64,000 bases of DNA from the NCBI GenBank assembly GCA_003599575.1, contig QZKV01000133.1:1-64000 (forward strand), written 5' to 3'. The position numbers were made by a program, and so were the translations under genes. Shown here piece by piece: positions 9,587 to 17,665 of this stretch (position 1 is the stretch's first letter; the number at the start of each line of letters is the position of its first letter). This DNA is from Desulfobacteraceae bacterium (GTDB lineage Bacteria; Desulfobacterota; Desulfobacteria; Desulfobacterales; Desulfosarcinaceae). Below the pieces are notes generated by a model, which ran no database searches, was not told the DNA's origin, and saw only the letters and a list, made by a program, of their open reading frames with translations.

Positions 9587-9943
9587 TTAAACACCGACCA
9601 ATGGTTTGGCAATAAAATAGACTCCCAACAGAGCGATCAGCGTGCCGGCCGCGCGCCGGAACCACAGGCCGGCCCCTTGCCAGGCGCCGCTCTCGGTCAA
9701 TTTTCGCACCATGGCCGTGGAACCGCCGGCCGCCGCGATGGGCAGGCAGTGACCCGGGGCGAACAGGAGGGGATGGATCGCGTTTTGTTGCCCGCCGACA
9801 TAGGCCACGATCAAGGGGATGGAGGCCAGGTGACAGGGACTGAAGAGCACGCTGACCATGCCCCATAAAAATGCGCCCGTTAGGGCAATGGCTGAACCGG
9901 TGGTCATCCACTGGTTGATCGTTATCAAGAATTGCTCGAGCAT
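9587..9943 (-). pseudogene. CcdA/DsbD-type thiol transporter with large internal deletion
   Basis: This 118-residue ORF begins exactly like a CcdA protein (MLEQFLITINQWMTTGSAIA, then VSVLFSPCHLASIPLIVAYV). After AIHP it jumps to sequence that belongs near the C-terminus of the family (LLFAPGHCLPIAAAGGSTAM, then the last helix GTLIALLGVYFIAKP). Intact CcdA is about 220-240 residues with two inverted repeats and two redox cysteines in separate halves. About 110 residues, including most of helices 2-5 and the second reactive cysteine region, are missing, yet the frame is preserved. ATG at 9943 has GGAGAT upstream. The comparison is from memory of the family. The product is unlikely to shuttle electrons normally. 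Confidence 0.75.
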
Positions 9944-10093
9944 ATCGCGATCATCTCCAATTGGCCAGGCGCCGGTACCCCCTTTTGATGATGCGAGCGT
10001 CGGCACCCGAAGCAATGCCGAGAATTTTGTATGGATCGGATGAATCGTCCGGGTTCGGGTCGCTCATACGATCTCTTGTTCCAAGTTGAAGGT

Positions 10094-10606
10094 TCAATCC
10101 TTGAGGGGGGGCCGATCGGTTCGGTCCGTCGGCACGATGAAAACCGGTATGGGGCTGTTGAGCACGACTTTCCGGGAGGTTCCGCCCATCAGTGTTTCCT
10201 GCACCAGGCCATGGCCGCGACTGCCCATCACGAGGACATCGTAGGCGCCCGTTGCTGCATGGTGCAGGATGCGCTCCACCGCCTTGCCCGGCTCCACGAC
10301 CACTTCACGCAGCATGAAGCGGCATGCGGAAATGCGGGCGGCGTCGCAAAACCGCCGGATACGCACTTTGATGCGCTCGATCCGTTCGGCTTCGCTATGT
10401 TGCCTGAATTCGTCGAGATCGCTGTATCCCAGAAGCGTGGAGATCAGCAATTCAGCATTGGGCGGCACTTTTTCAATCACGTGCAGAATCGTGACGCTCG
10501 CACCGTACGCCTCGGCGAGACCGGCGGCATAACCAAAAGCATGCTCGGCATTTTCGGAGAGGTCGGTGGCGAATAAAATTTTTTCAATCCTGGGCCTGGT
10601 GAACAT
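10094..10606 (-). CDS. Universal stress protein (UspA family)
   Basis: This 170-residue cytoplasmic protein has the UspA fold. It opens IEKILFATDLSENAEHAFGY and carries the ATP-binding signature G-x2-G-x9-G-S/T as MGSRGHGLVQETLMGGTSRK near residue 128. The presence of that motif places it in the ATP-binding subclass. It has AAAGAGG before ATG and stands between the Fe-S protein gene and the ccdA remnant, in the same direction as the ArsR-headed block. It is probably part of a stress response; a specific partner cannot be named. Confidence 0.9.
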   Translation of the reverse strand: MFTRPRIEKILFATDLSENAEHAFGYAAGLAEAYGASVTILHVIEKVPPNAELLISTLLGYSDLDEFRQHSEAERIERIKVRIRRFCDAARISACRFMLREVVVEPGKAVERILHHAATGAYDVLVMGSRGHGLVQETLMGGTSRKVVLNSPIPVFIVPTDRTDRPPLKD

Positions 10607-10649
10607 CTTTTGCCTCTTTCCGCATCGTGTTGCCCATGGTCCAAAAAGA

Positions 10650-11174
10650 TCAATCCAATAGATTAAAGCGGCTCATGTAGCGTTTCAACTCCAGGCGCTG
10701 GGCGTCCTCCAGCGGCGGACAAGAATCGATTCCCTTGGCGCCCTCGGCCACGCGCGCGGCAAACACCGTGCAGGTGGGCTGGCCGCATTGGCGGCAGTTG
10801 GTCTTGGGCAGGCGTTTGAGTATTTCGATCAGCTGCGGCCGTGGAGCGCCTTTGAAGCTGGGCACGATGCGCTCGCGGTTTTCCCAGACGTCGTTGATTT
10901 CTCGTTTCAGCCACTCCACGATCCGGCGCGCCTCGGCCTCATCTTTAAGGGCATTGATGGCGATCCGGCGGCCATGCACGGTGATCAGCTTGCCTTGAAC
11001 CTTGAAAGTCACGGAAGGCGGGTCACGGACATATTCAAACCCGCCCAGAGCGGTGTTCAGGTAGGGCAGGGCGTGCCCCACATCCTGATCGAGATGGGCA
11101 AAGCAATGCACGGCCATGGCGGCCGGGTTGCACGCGGAATTGAAAATTTCCAGCGTATAGCTCTCGAGCAACAT
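10650..11174 (-). CDS. Fe-S cluster protein with CODH/ACS-type 4Fe-4S domain (PF04060-like)
   Basis: This 174-residue soluble protein has a C-terminal segment, LPKTNCRQCGQPTCTVFAAR followed about 15 residues on by SCPPL. That matches the four-cysteine Fe-S domain found in the CODH/acetyl-CoA synthase small subunits and in RnfB/AcsC-type proteins. The N-terminal 110 residues (ending in KREINDVWENRERI) are not recognised. It is adjacent to a DGC-domain protein and to thioredoxins, all on the minus strand, which suggests a small anaerobic redox or metal-handling set. The physiological electron partner is unknown. Confidence 0.8.
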   Translation of the reverse strand: MLLESYTLEIFNSACNPAAMAVHCFAHLDQDVGHALPYLNTALGGFEYVRDPPSVTFKVQGKLITVHGRRIAINALKDEAEARRIVEWLKREINDVWENRERIVPSFKGAPRPQLIEILKRLPKTNCRQCGQPTCTVFAARVAEGAKGIDSCPPLEDAQRLELKRYMSRFNLLD

Positions 11175-11198
11175 GATGGATTCTCCCCGATCAATCTT

Positions 11199-11624
11199 CT
11201 ATTTGCATCCGCATCCGCACGCGGCCGCTCCTGCGCCGGCAGACAAAGACTTTTCGTTCAGCGTACGCTTGATCGCCGCCTTGACCCGCTCTACATCGGC
11301 CCTCTGAAGATTGAAGTCCTTGTTCTTTTCGATGCCCTCGTCTGTGAGCACTAGATAGTGCTGCATCGGCACCCGGGCCTGTTCCAAAATGGCTTTGGCA
11401 CATCCCACCGAACAGCCGTCAACAGCCACCATCCTGGGTACATCTTTGGCCGACTGCACGAAACCGGACAGGTGTCCGCCGATACCCGCCAAGCAGAACA
11501 TTTTACCGAAGCCCTCCCGGGTCAATTCCACTGCCGCCTGGTTGGAAAGTTGCCCGACGTTGGAGGCCCCCGAACAGGCCAGGATCATGACATTGCCGTC
11601 CCCGGTACAACAATTCGCAGACAT
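11199..11624 (-). CDS. DGC-domain putative zinc-binding protein
   Basis: This 141-residue protein has the DGC motif (MVAVDGCSVGCAKAILEQAR), an N-terminal conserved CSGASNVGQLSNQAA, and a cysteine-rich tail (AACGCGCK). These are the marks of the DGC family (PF08859), whose members are annotated as putative zinc-binding proteins without a known reaction. It is common in anaerobes next to ArsR repressors, permeases and thioredoxin-like proteins, exactly the setting seen here. A role in binding or moving thiophilic metal(loid)s is inferred from context only. Confidence 0.85.
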   Translation of the reverse strand: MSANCCTGDGNVMILACSGASNVGQLSNQAAVELTREGFGKMFCLAGIGGHLSGFVQSAKDVPRMVAVDGCSVGCAKAILEQARVPMQHYLVLTDEGIEKNKDFNLQRADVERVKAAIKRTLNEKSLSAGAGAAACGCGCK

Positions 11625-11658
11625 TTGTTTGACTCCTATCGTTTGGGGTTGGATGCGA

Positions 11659-11889
11659 TTATTTAAGCCATGTCAGGACATCTTCTTTTTTGGGAATCTT
11701 GCCCACCGACTTCACCTGCCCGTCCACGACCACTGCCGGTGTGCCGAATACGCCGTAACCTGCAATCTTCATCAAATCGGTCACTTTTTCCACCGTGGCG
11801 CTCACAGTACTCTCGGCTACCGCTTCTTTGACGATTTTTTCCGTCTGCTGGCATTTGGGGCAGCCGGGGCCCAATACTTTGATTTCCAT
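11659..11889 (-). CDS. Small thioredoxin-like redox protein (TM0996/MTH895 family)
   Basis: This 76-residue glutaredoxin-like protein opens MEIKVLGPGCPKCQQTEKIV, with the CPKC redox motif at residues 10-13 and the cis-proline segment FGTPAVVVDG. The family, often called redox-active disulfide protein 2, includes very short thioredoxins of anaerobes. ATG at 11889 has AAGGAG upstream, so an 11-residue longer reading is rejected. It is a paralogue of the next gene upstream (11948-12187), with similar length and motifs, implying a local duplication. Confidence 0.9.
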   Translation of the reverse strand: MEIKVLGPGCPKCQQTEKIVKEAVAESTVSATVEKVTDLMKIAGYGVFGTPAVVVDGQVKSVGKIPKKEDVLTWLK

Positions 11890-11947
11890 TTTGTTTCTCC
11901 TTTTAAAAAGTTGAACATTCATCTTTTTTTATTCATGAATCATGGCG

Positions 11948-12187
11948 TCACTTCAGGATTTCGATCCAACTTCTGATCTCTTCCTTACTGGGAATTCTTC
12001 CCATGGATTTGACTTCTCCATCCACAACCACAGCCGGTGTTCCGAAGACGCCGTAAGCAGCGATGACAGCGTAGTCGGATATCTTTTCCACGCTGGCGTC
12101 AATTCCGGATTGGGCGACGGTCTCGCGGACGATTCTTTCGGCTTGCTGGCATTTGGGGCAGCTTGTGCCCAGTACCTTGATTTCCAT
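11948..12187 (-). CDS. Small thioredoxin-like redox protein, paralogue of the neighbouring gene
   Basis: This 79-residue thioredoxin-like protein opens MEIKVLGTSCPKCQQAERIV, with CPKC at residues 10-13 and FGTPAVVVDGEVKSMGRIPS further on. It differs from the adjacent copy at scattered positions throughout, so the duplication is not recent. GGGAGAA lies upstream of ATG 12187. It lies 27 bp after the remains of a third thioredoxin and the truncated permease. Small disulfide-redox proteins of this type accompany arsenic-type ArsR/permease operons in many anaerobes; the substrate here is unknown. Confidence 0.9.
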   Translation of the reverse strand: MEIKVLGTSCPKCQQAERIVRETVAQSGIDASVEKISDYAVIAAYGVFGTPAVVVDGEVKSMGRIPSKEEIRSWIEILK

Positions 12188-12214
12188 ATTTTCTCCCATC
12201 ACGTCTTCACAGGA

Positions 12215-12343
12215 TCACCGTTCTTGGCGATCCAGGCCTTTGATTTTGCTTCTATGGGGCACCGACCCGGTCCACACGACCGTGTCGTTGATGATCAGTG
12301 CCGGCATGCCCATAATGCCGTAGCGATGCGTCTGCATATACAT
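12215..12343 (-). pseudogene. C-terminal fragment of a thioredoxin-like protein
   Basis: Forty-two residues beginning MYMQTHRYGIMGMPALIIND and ending near GLDRQER match the cis-proline half of a small thioredoxin (GIMGMPALIINDTVVWTG compares with GVFGTPAVVVDGEVKSMG in the two intact neighbours). The CxxC half is absent. The sequence upstream in this frame is the out-of-frame shadow of the permease. I read it as a 5'-deleted gene remnant. Confidence 0.65.
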
Positions 12344-12372
12344 GGCGCGCGGTACTGGCCATATGCAGCCTC

Positions 12373-12840
12373 CTATGCCAGCAAGGCGCCGTAAAACATG
12401 CCCGCGATGGTGGACATGATCACGATGATGCCACAGAACGTCGCAGTCTTTTTCACGCCCATGACACTGCCGATCACCAGCATGTTGGGCAGGGAAAGCG
12501 CCGGTCCGGCCAGCAGCAGGGCCAAAGCCGGCCCCTGGCCCATGCCCGAGCCCAACAAACCTTGCAGGATCAGCACCTCGGTCAGAGTGGCGAAATACAT
12601 CACCGCACCGGCCAGGGCGGCGATGAAGTTGGCCTGGAAAGAATTGCCGCCCAGCAGTGACGCGATCCAGTGCTCGGGAATCATGGCCGGGTGACCGGGG
12701 CGGCCCAGCATAAAGCCCGCCACCAGCACGCCTCCGGCCAGAAGGGGGAAGATCTGCTTCATGGCATCTTCCTCCGGAACATAGATCTGCCCGGTGGTGC
12801 GCGCTGCGTCGTCTTTGCGGAAAATGGCGGCCATCAGCAA
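12373..12840 (-). pseudogene. Permease (DUF318/YraQ-ArsP type) lacking its N-terminal half
   Basis: The 155-residue reading has the unmistakable C-terminal half of the permease family: MYFATLTEVLILQG, GPALALLLAGPALSLPNMLV and IIVIMSTIAGMFYGALLA. Family members have a matching first half with a conserved Cys-Ser-Cys-rich segment and are normally 300-400 residues. Here the coding sequence enters family-like sequence abruptly (LMAAIFRKDDA) about 35 bp downstream of a probable ArsR operator. The 5' half appears deleted between promoter and mid-gene. Members of the family export methylated arsenicals or other compounds; this copy is unlikely to transport. Start codon is uncertain (TTG 12840 or ATG 12834). 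Confidence 0.7.
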
Positions 12841-12856
12841 ACCGGTCGCACAATTC

Positions 12857-12879
12857 TATTTCGCCATATAGCAATATTA
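12857..12879. promoter_or_regulatory. Putative ArsR operator upstream of the permease remnant
   Basis: The 23-bp imperfect palindrome TATTTCGCCATATAGC, followed by AATATTA, lies between the arsR stop and the permease remnant. Its layout, (T)CG-N7-GC flanked by A/T-rich arms, matches a second site in front of arsR (13248-13270) at about 13 of 20 positions. Binding is inferred from symmetry and position. Confidence 0.45.
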
Positions 12880-12892
12880 TGGATTAAAAAAA

Positions 12893-13237
12893 TCAATTCC
12901 CGCAGATGAACTCCCGGCGCACTTCAGGCAACCTCTCCACCAGTGCCTGCACCTCGGCATCCTGCTCCAGCCAATGGCGCAGGTTTCCCAGCAAGCTGGC
13001 TGCGTAAGGATTCCTGGCGCCGTCGGCCGGCCGGTAATTAACCCACAGTCCTTCCTTGGAAAAGGTTATCAACCCGGCTTCTTCAAGGATCTTCAGATGC
13101 TTGCTGGCGGTGGACTGGGCCAGCCCAAGGGCTTCCTGGATTTCGCACACGCACAGCACGCGGCGCTGCAGCAGCTTGATCATTTTGACCCGGTTGGGAT
13201 CGGACAACGCTTTCATAACCTTGATAAATTCGCGCAT
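12893..13237 (-). CDS. ArsR/SmtB-family repressor with arsenic-type CxC motif
   Basis: This 114-residue winged-helix repressor opens MREFIKVMKALSDPNRVKMI. The recognition helix region is preceded by RRVLCVCEIQEAL, with the Cys-Val-Cys pair seen in alpha-3 arsenite/antimonite-type ArsR sensors; a further Cys (REFICGN) is near the C-terminus. AGGAG before ATG 13237 fixes the start. It heads the minus-strand block of permease, thioredoxins and DGC protein, and is divergent from ftsH. It should repress its own operon until a thiophilic metal(loid) binds the cysteines. The sensed ion is inferred from the motif only. Confidence 0.92.
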   Translation of the reverse strand: MREFIKVMKALSDPNRVKMIKLLQRRVLCVCEIQEALGLAQSTASKHLKILEEAGLITFSKEGLWVNYRPADGARNPYAASLLGNLRHWLEQDAEVQALVERLPEVRREFICGN

Positions 13238-13247
13238 AATCACTCCT

Positions 13248-13270
13248 AAATCGTTAAATGCGAATATAAT
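13248..13270. promoter_or_regulatory. Putative ArsR auto-operator
   Basis: AAATCGTTAAATGCGAATAT, ending TAAT, is an A/T-rich imperfect palindrome directly upstream of the arsR ribosome-binding site. It shares spacing and outer bases with the site at 12857-12879. It would overlap the arsR promoter, consistent with autoregulation. Confidence 0.4.
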
Positions 13271-13399
13271 GAAATGAAGGGGGCTGTCAAATGTTTTTTT
13301 CAATAGAGGGACCTGCTTTTAGACAATGATCTGCTTTCCTGCCGAAAACGTTGATTTACGGATAACGCGGCTTATCATTCACAGTAAAAAGGGGGGCGG

Positions 13400-15235
13400 A
13401 TGGAGAAACAGCATAAATTCAGCATCTGGTATATCATTCTGGGGATTTGGGGCGTTTTGATCATCCAGAACCTGTTGGTGTCGGCATTTGCTATTGAAAC
13501 CATACCTTACAGCAGATTTCTGGAACTGCTCAAGGCCAACAAGATCACCGAAGTGGCGATATCGTCCAACCAGATCCAGGGGCGCATGCGCACCGACGGT
13601 GAACCTGGCGGCCGGGGAGAGATGTTTCGGACCGTGCGTGTGGATCCCGAAATTTCCCAAATGCTTGCAGAATATGACGTCACCTTCAAGGGCCAGGTCG
13701 AATCCACTTTCCTGCGGGATCTGATGTCCTGGGTTATTCCCGTTCTCCTGTTTGTGGGCATATGGTTTTTCCTGGTCAAACGCATGCAGGGCCAGCAGCC
13801 CGGTTTCATGACCATCGGGAAAAACAAGGCCAAGATCTACATGGAAGACGAAATCGGAGTCACTTTCGAAGATGCGGCCGGCGTGGAAGAGGCCAAACAG
13901 GAACTCAAAGAGGTGATCGATTTCCTGAAGACGCCCGAGCGCTTCACCGCCATCGGCGGCAATATGCCGCGCGGCATATTGCTGGTGGGCCCCCCGGGCA
14001 CCGGCAAGACCTTGCTGGCCAAAGCCGTGGCCGGTGAAAGCGGGGTGCCGTTTTTCAGCATGAGCGGATCGGAATTCGTGGAAATGTTCGTCGGTCTGGG
14101 AGCGGCGCGTGTCCGCGATCTGTTCAACCAGGCCAAGCAGAAAGCCCCCTGTATTATTTTCATCGATGAACTGGACGCCCTGGGCAAGGCGCGCGGCATC
14201 GGCAACATGGGCGGCCATGACGAGCGCGAACAGACATTGAATCAGCTGCTGGTGGAAATGGACGGTTTCGATCCCCAGGTGGGCGTCATTCTGATGGCCG
14301 CCACCAATCGCCCGGAAATTCTCGATCCAGCCTTGCTGCGCCCGGGCCGTTTCGATCGCCAGGTCCTGGTGGACCGGCCGGATAAGGCCGGCCGCATAGC
14401 CATTCTGAAAGTTCATCTGAAAAAAATCCAGACTGCCGCCGACCTCGATATCGAGCGTCTGGCGGCCATGACCCCGGGCATGGTGGGTGCCGATCTGGCC
14501 AACCTGGTCAACGAAGCGGCATTATTGGCGGTACGGCGTGACAAGCAGAAGGTGGAAATGGCCGACTTCGAAGAGGCGGTCGAGCGGGTCGTGGCCGGTT
14601 TGCAGAAGAAGAACCGCCTGATCAATCCGGAAGAAAAAAAGATCGTGGCGTATCATGAATTGGGACACGCCCTGGTGGCCATGGCGCTTCCGGGGACCGA
14701 TCCGGTCCAGAAGATCACCATCATCCCGCGCGGCATCGCCGCCTTGGGTTATACCATGCAGGTGCCCACCGAAGACCGATTCCTGATGCGCAAGACCGAA
14801 CTGCTCAATAAAATCGCAACCCTGCTGGGCGGACGCGCGGCCGAAGAAATCGTTTTCGGAGATATCTCCACCGGAGCCCACAACGATCTGGCCAAAGCAA
14901 CGGAAATCGCCCGCAGCATGATCACGCAGTATGGCATGAGTGCCGCCCTGGGCCAAGTCTATCATGCCGGCAATCAGCGTTCACCTTTCCTTTTTCCAGG
15001 CATGGAGGGGTCGGTCGAGTACAGCGAGGCAACCGCCGAACTGATCGATCGGGAAGTGCGCGACACCATCCAGCAGCAATACAGTGTGGCCAGAAAACTG
15101 CTCGAAGACCGGCGCGATCTGCTCGAAAGAAGCACGCAGAAGCTTTTGGAGCAGGAAACCATTGCCGGAGACGAACTCAAAGCCCTGGCCGCGGAAATCC
15201 AACCAGGCTCGTTTGAAAAACAACGCATCGCGTAA
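13400..15235 (+). CDS. ftsH: ATP-dependent zinc metalloprotease FtsH
   Basis: This 611-residue AAA+ membrane protease has two N-terminal membrane helices (residues 8-30 and 108-127) around a small periplasmic domain. Walker A is GPPGTGKT at 197-204, Walker B is [11 protein letters not shown] near 253-261, the SRH region is [18 protein letters not shown], and the zinc motif HELGH is at 419-423. It degrades misassembled membrane proteins and selected regulators. The start has AAAAAGGGGGGCGG upstream. Length is near the family norm (610-650). It is divergent from the ArsR repressor. Whether it is the only FtsH in the genome cannot be seen. Confidence 0.96.
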   Translation: MEKQHKFSIWYIILGIWGVLIIQNLLVSAFAIETIPYSRFLELLKANKITEVAISSNQIQGRMRTDGEPGGRGEMFRTVRVDPEISQMLAEYDVTFKGQVESTFLRDLMSWVIPVLLFVGIWFFLVKRMQGQQPGFMTIGKNKAKIYMEDEIGVTFEDAAGVEEAKQELKEVIDFLKTPERFTAIGGNMPRGILLVGPPGTGKTLLAKAVAGESGVPFFSMSGSEFVEMFVGLGAARVRDLFNQAKQKAPCIIFIDELDALGKARGIGNMGGHDEREQTLNQLLVEMDGFDPQVGVILMAATNRPEILDPALLRPGRFDRQVLVDRPDKAGRIAILKVHLKKIQTAADLDIERLAAMTPGMVGADLANLVNEAALLAVRRDKQKVEMADFEEAVERVVAGLQKKNRLINPEEKKIVAYHELGHALVAMALPGTDPVQKITIIPRGIAALGYTMQVPTEDRFLMRKTELLNKIATLLGGRAAEEIVFGDISTGAHNDLAKATEIARSMITQYGMSAALGQVYHAGNQRSPFLFPGMEGSVEYSEATAELIDREVRDTIQQQYSVARKLLEDRRDLLERSTQKLLEQETIAGDELKALAAEIQPGSFEKQRIA

Positions 15236-15362
15236 CCAATTACAGAGTATCTGGCACGTGGTGTATCGGCCCCGGGAATCGCGCGCAGGCGCCGGGGCGC
15301 AGGCGCAATCAGGGCCGGGCTCACTGCACAGGGACACGGCGCGCCGGGCCCCCAGAGGTGAG

Positions 15363-15890
15363 ATGATGATCATCCCATACAAAGGCAAATATCCCACCAT
15401 CGGCCGGAATGTCTTTATCGCCCCCACGGCTGTGATCATCGGGGATGTGGTTCTTGAAGATGAAGCCAGCGTCTGGTTCGGCGCCGTGGTGCGCGGGGAC
15501 CGGGATCGGATTACGGTCGGCGCCCGAAGCAACGTTCAGGACAATTGCACGCTGCATGTGGACACAGACCATCCGCTCCTGATCGGTTCCGAAGTGACCA
15601 TCGGACACAATGCCGTCATCCACGGGTGCACCATCGAAAACCGGGTGCTCATCGGTATCGGCGCCACCATACTGAACGATGCCGTGATCCACGCCGGCAG
15701 CGTGGTGGCCGCAGGCGCCGTAGTGGCTGAAGGCATGAAGATCGGCCCGCTGCAATTGGCCGCCGGTGTGCCTGCCAAAATCAAGAAGCATTACGATTCC
15801 GAACGGCCGGCGCACAATGCCGGTGAGGCGCGCATATATATCGGACTGGCACAGGATTATATTGAATCGGTCAAATTATTGAAGTGTTGA
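15363..15890 (+). CDS. Gamma-carbonic-anhydrase-family left-handed beta-helix protein
   Basis: This 175-residue protein has hexapeptide repeats over its whole length (for example GDVVLEDEASVWFGAVVRGD, then IGHNAVIHGCTIENRVLIGI). The metal-binding histidines of the gamma-class family fall in HVDTDHPLLIGSEVTIGHNAVIHG. These proteins (YrdA/PaaY/CaiE type) form trimers with metal at the interfaces. Some hydrate CO2; many have no proven activity. AGAGGTG (15354-15360) sits before tandem ATGs at 15363 and 15366, either of which could be used. It follows ftsH by about 125 bp. Confidence 0.9.
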   Translation: MMIIPYKGKYPTIGRNVFIAPTAVIIGDVVLEDEASVWFGAVVRGDRDRITVGARSNVQDNCTLHVDTDHPLLIGSEVTIGHNAVIHGCTIENRVLIGIGATILNDAVIHAGSVVAAGAVVAEGMKIGPLQLAAGVPAKIKKHYDSERPAHNAGEARIYIGLAQDYIESVKLLKC

Positions 15891-15953
15891 TTCCTTCGCC
15901 GGAACACATCTGCGGGTTTGCCGATGCAACGACAACCTTTCAACGATTTCGAC

Positions 15954-16757
15954 TTAACGCCTTACCGAATCAACAAACTCTTCGAGCGCCTGCAGGTAGG
16001 TTTCCAAACCGACCGAGAACAGGTCGTTGTGGTTGGCGCCGTCGATCTGCACAAACCGCTTGTGTTGCGCCGCGGAAGCGTCAAACAAGACCTGGCCGTC
16101 TGAAATCGGGATGATATGGTCGAACTGGGCGTGGATGATCAGGGTGGAGCCTGTAAACTTTCGAATCTTATCGATATTGCCGAAACCCTGGTCTTCCCGG
16201 AATCCGATGCGATCGACCGCGACCCCCAGCAGCCGCAGCAAAGGTTTGGCAAACGCAAATCCGCTTTCGATAATCAGACCGTCCAGTTCGCCGGCATGCA
16301 CGGCGGCCAATTCCAAGGCGCAGGCGCTGCCCAGGGAACGGCCCATGACCGCCAAGGGTCCGTTGAATCCATCTTTCACAAGCCAATTGCGGACATAATC
16401 GAGGACGATATGGCTGTCGGTCAGCATGGCGCCGACCGTCGGACGACCGCCGGACCGCCCATAGCCGCGATAATCGACCGGCAGAAAATTTATCCCCAGG
16501 TGATTGAACAAAGGGGCCAGTTCATCGTAATCGGCCACGATCTCTCCATTGCCGTGGAAGAAAATCAGGTTGACGGCATCCTTCGCGCGCATGTGAAAAC
16601 GGGCGCCCACCTGAACGTCCGGGGTCACAGCGATCAAATGATCGTTGTCCCTGGTGCGCGCTCCGGGACGCCGGCCCTCGGCGCGCGGATAAAAGATAAC
16701 CCGCGAAATTGCGGGACTGTCCAAAACGGCATGTGCCGGTTGGTCCTGTGAAGTCAT
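15954..16757 (-). CDS. Alpha/beta hydrolase
   Basis: This 267-residue protein has the hydrolase fold. It shows the oxyanion stretch FFHGNGEIVADYDEL, the nucleophile elbow GRSLGSACALE with serine, an acid near FDHIIPISDG, and the catalytic histidine in DGANHNDL. The set resembles the BEM46/FrsA-like serine hydrolases. GGAGG before ATG 16757 sets the start; a 7-residue longer reading lacks it. There is no signal peptide, so it is probably cytoplasmic. Substrate unknown. Confidence 0.85.
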   Translation of the reverse strand: MTSQDQPAHAVLDSPAISRVIFYPRAEGRRPGARTRDNDHLIAVTPDVQVGARFHMRAKDAVNLIFFHGNGEIVADYDELAPLFNHLGINFLPVDYRGYGRSGGRPTVGAMLTDSHIVLDYVRNWLVKDGFNGPLAVMGRSLGSACALELAAVHAGELDGLIIESGFAFAKPLLRLLGVAVDRIGFREDQGFGNIDKIRKFTGSTLIIHAQFDHIIPISDGQVLFDASAAQHKRFVQIDGANHNDLFSVGLETYLQALEEFVDSVRR

Positions 16758-17080
16758 TGATCCTCCGTTTATTACCAAAGGTTCGTCGCGTTAACCGGAT
16801 TTTTTGTCAAGCAAAAAACCGATTTTCTTATGCATGATCAAGCTGCCCAATATAAACACCACAAGTGCGGTTCGATAGAAGGGGTTCAAATTTCTGTATG
16901 CGTCTGCGTGTGGCTGTGCCTCACAAGCATTTCCACACCCGGGAAGGGTTGCAGCACCTTCCAGCGGGTCTGAAATTTAAACCTGGCCATGAGTCCACCG
17001 CAGGAATGGACGAGGTATGCAGGGTTGAACGTCCTGTTTCAGCACTCGAAGGGAGCTTTGAAAGCACATCTGCACGGGCT
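16758..17080. other. Intergenic region without a recognised gene
   Basis: This gap of about 320 bp lies between two minus-strand genes. Near its start it holds the promoter side of the hydrolase gene, including an A/T-rich stretch around 16800-16830. I see no credible ORF, RNA or strong hairpin; the plus-strand reading across 16865-17587 is the shadow of the flavin-binding protein gene. Confidence 0.6.
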
Positions 17081-17605
17081 TTACCCGTTCAGGTCAACCA
17101 GCACGCGCTGGCCGAAGCCGAGGCGATTGTTGAGGTAGTATGTCTCCCGCGGCACAAAGACGTACAATTGAACGCGATCGCCCACGTGAGGCCGATTCTG
17201 TTTGCGCGACGGCTCGCTTTCCAGAAAGGGGCGGGCAAACGGAAACTTAAGCAGGAAGCGGGCCACCACCTTCAACTGCTCCGAACGTTTGCGCACTGCG
17301 CTGACCGTTCCACTCATCTGCAGGCCCTGGATCTCCTCCCAGCGCTCGCTGTCTGCAAAGATGGCTGCCGCCGCCGTTCCGGCGGAGATGCCTTGCTCGA
17401 TGTGGCGGGCGCGCGGGCTGGAAAAAAAGAAAAAACCGGGATTGACATAGACATAGTAGACGGGTGCGGCCCATGGCGCGCCTGCAGCACTGGTGGACAA
17501 GACCAAGGTGCGCGCCCTGCGGATCAGCGCTTGGGCCGCAATGCGGTGCGATGCGGCGCCGGCCGCATCGGCCGGCGCCGCTTTTAATTCCGGATTTCTG
17601 GTCAT
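17081..17605 (-). CDS. Pyridoxamine 5'-phosphate oxidase-related flavin-binding protein
   Basis: This 174-residue protein has the split beta-barrel of the PNPOx-like family. It shows RTLVLSTSAAGAPWAAPVYY near residue 30, a strand FFFFSSPRARHIEQG, and KLQ-like central strands ending GLQMSGTVSAV. Such proteins bind FMN, F420 or haem and usually reduce small molecules or act as haem-handling proteins. The tail LYVFVPRETYYLNNRLGFGQ is typical of the small general-stress FMN-binding branch. Cofactor and substrate are not deducible. Confidence 0.8.
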   Translation of the reverse strand: MTRNPELKAAPADAAGAASHRIAAQALIRRARTLVLSTSAAGAPWAAPVYYVYVNPGFFFFSSPRARHIEQGISAGTAAAAIFADSERWEEIQGLQMSGTVSAVRKRSEQLKVVARFLLKFPFARPFLESEPSRKQNRPHVGDRVQLYVFVPRETYYLNNRLGFGQRVLVDLNG

Positions 17606-17665
17606 CGGAATGAAATAGTTGGTGCAGGGTTCAACATAAGGAAGCCTTTCAACAGTTAAGCGCGA

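Noticed and set aside
11659-12187. Selenoproteins in the small thioredoxins, given the tRNA-Sec gene
   Set aside because: Both active-site motifs are CPKC with normal Cys codons. No in-frame UGA with a downstream hairpin was found in the genes read here.
12215-12874. 219-codon minus-strand ORF over the permease
   Set aside because: Only its last 42 residues resemble a protein (thioredoxin tail). The rest is out of frame with the permease remnant.
15236-15362. Sigma-54 promoter upstream of the gamma-carbonic-anhydrase gene (TGGCACG near 15251)
   Set aside because: The -24-like element is present, but no TTGC follows at the required spacing.
16865-17587. Long plus-strand ORF of 240 codons
   Set aside because: It is antisense to the clear PNPOx-like gene (17081-17605), has no ribosome site and no recognisable domain, and is rich in shadow-type residues (Arg, His, Gly).
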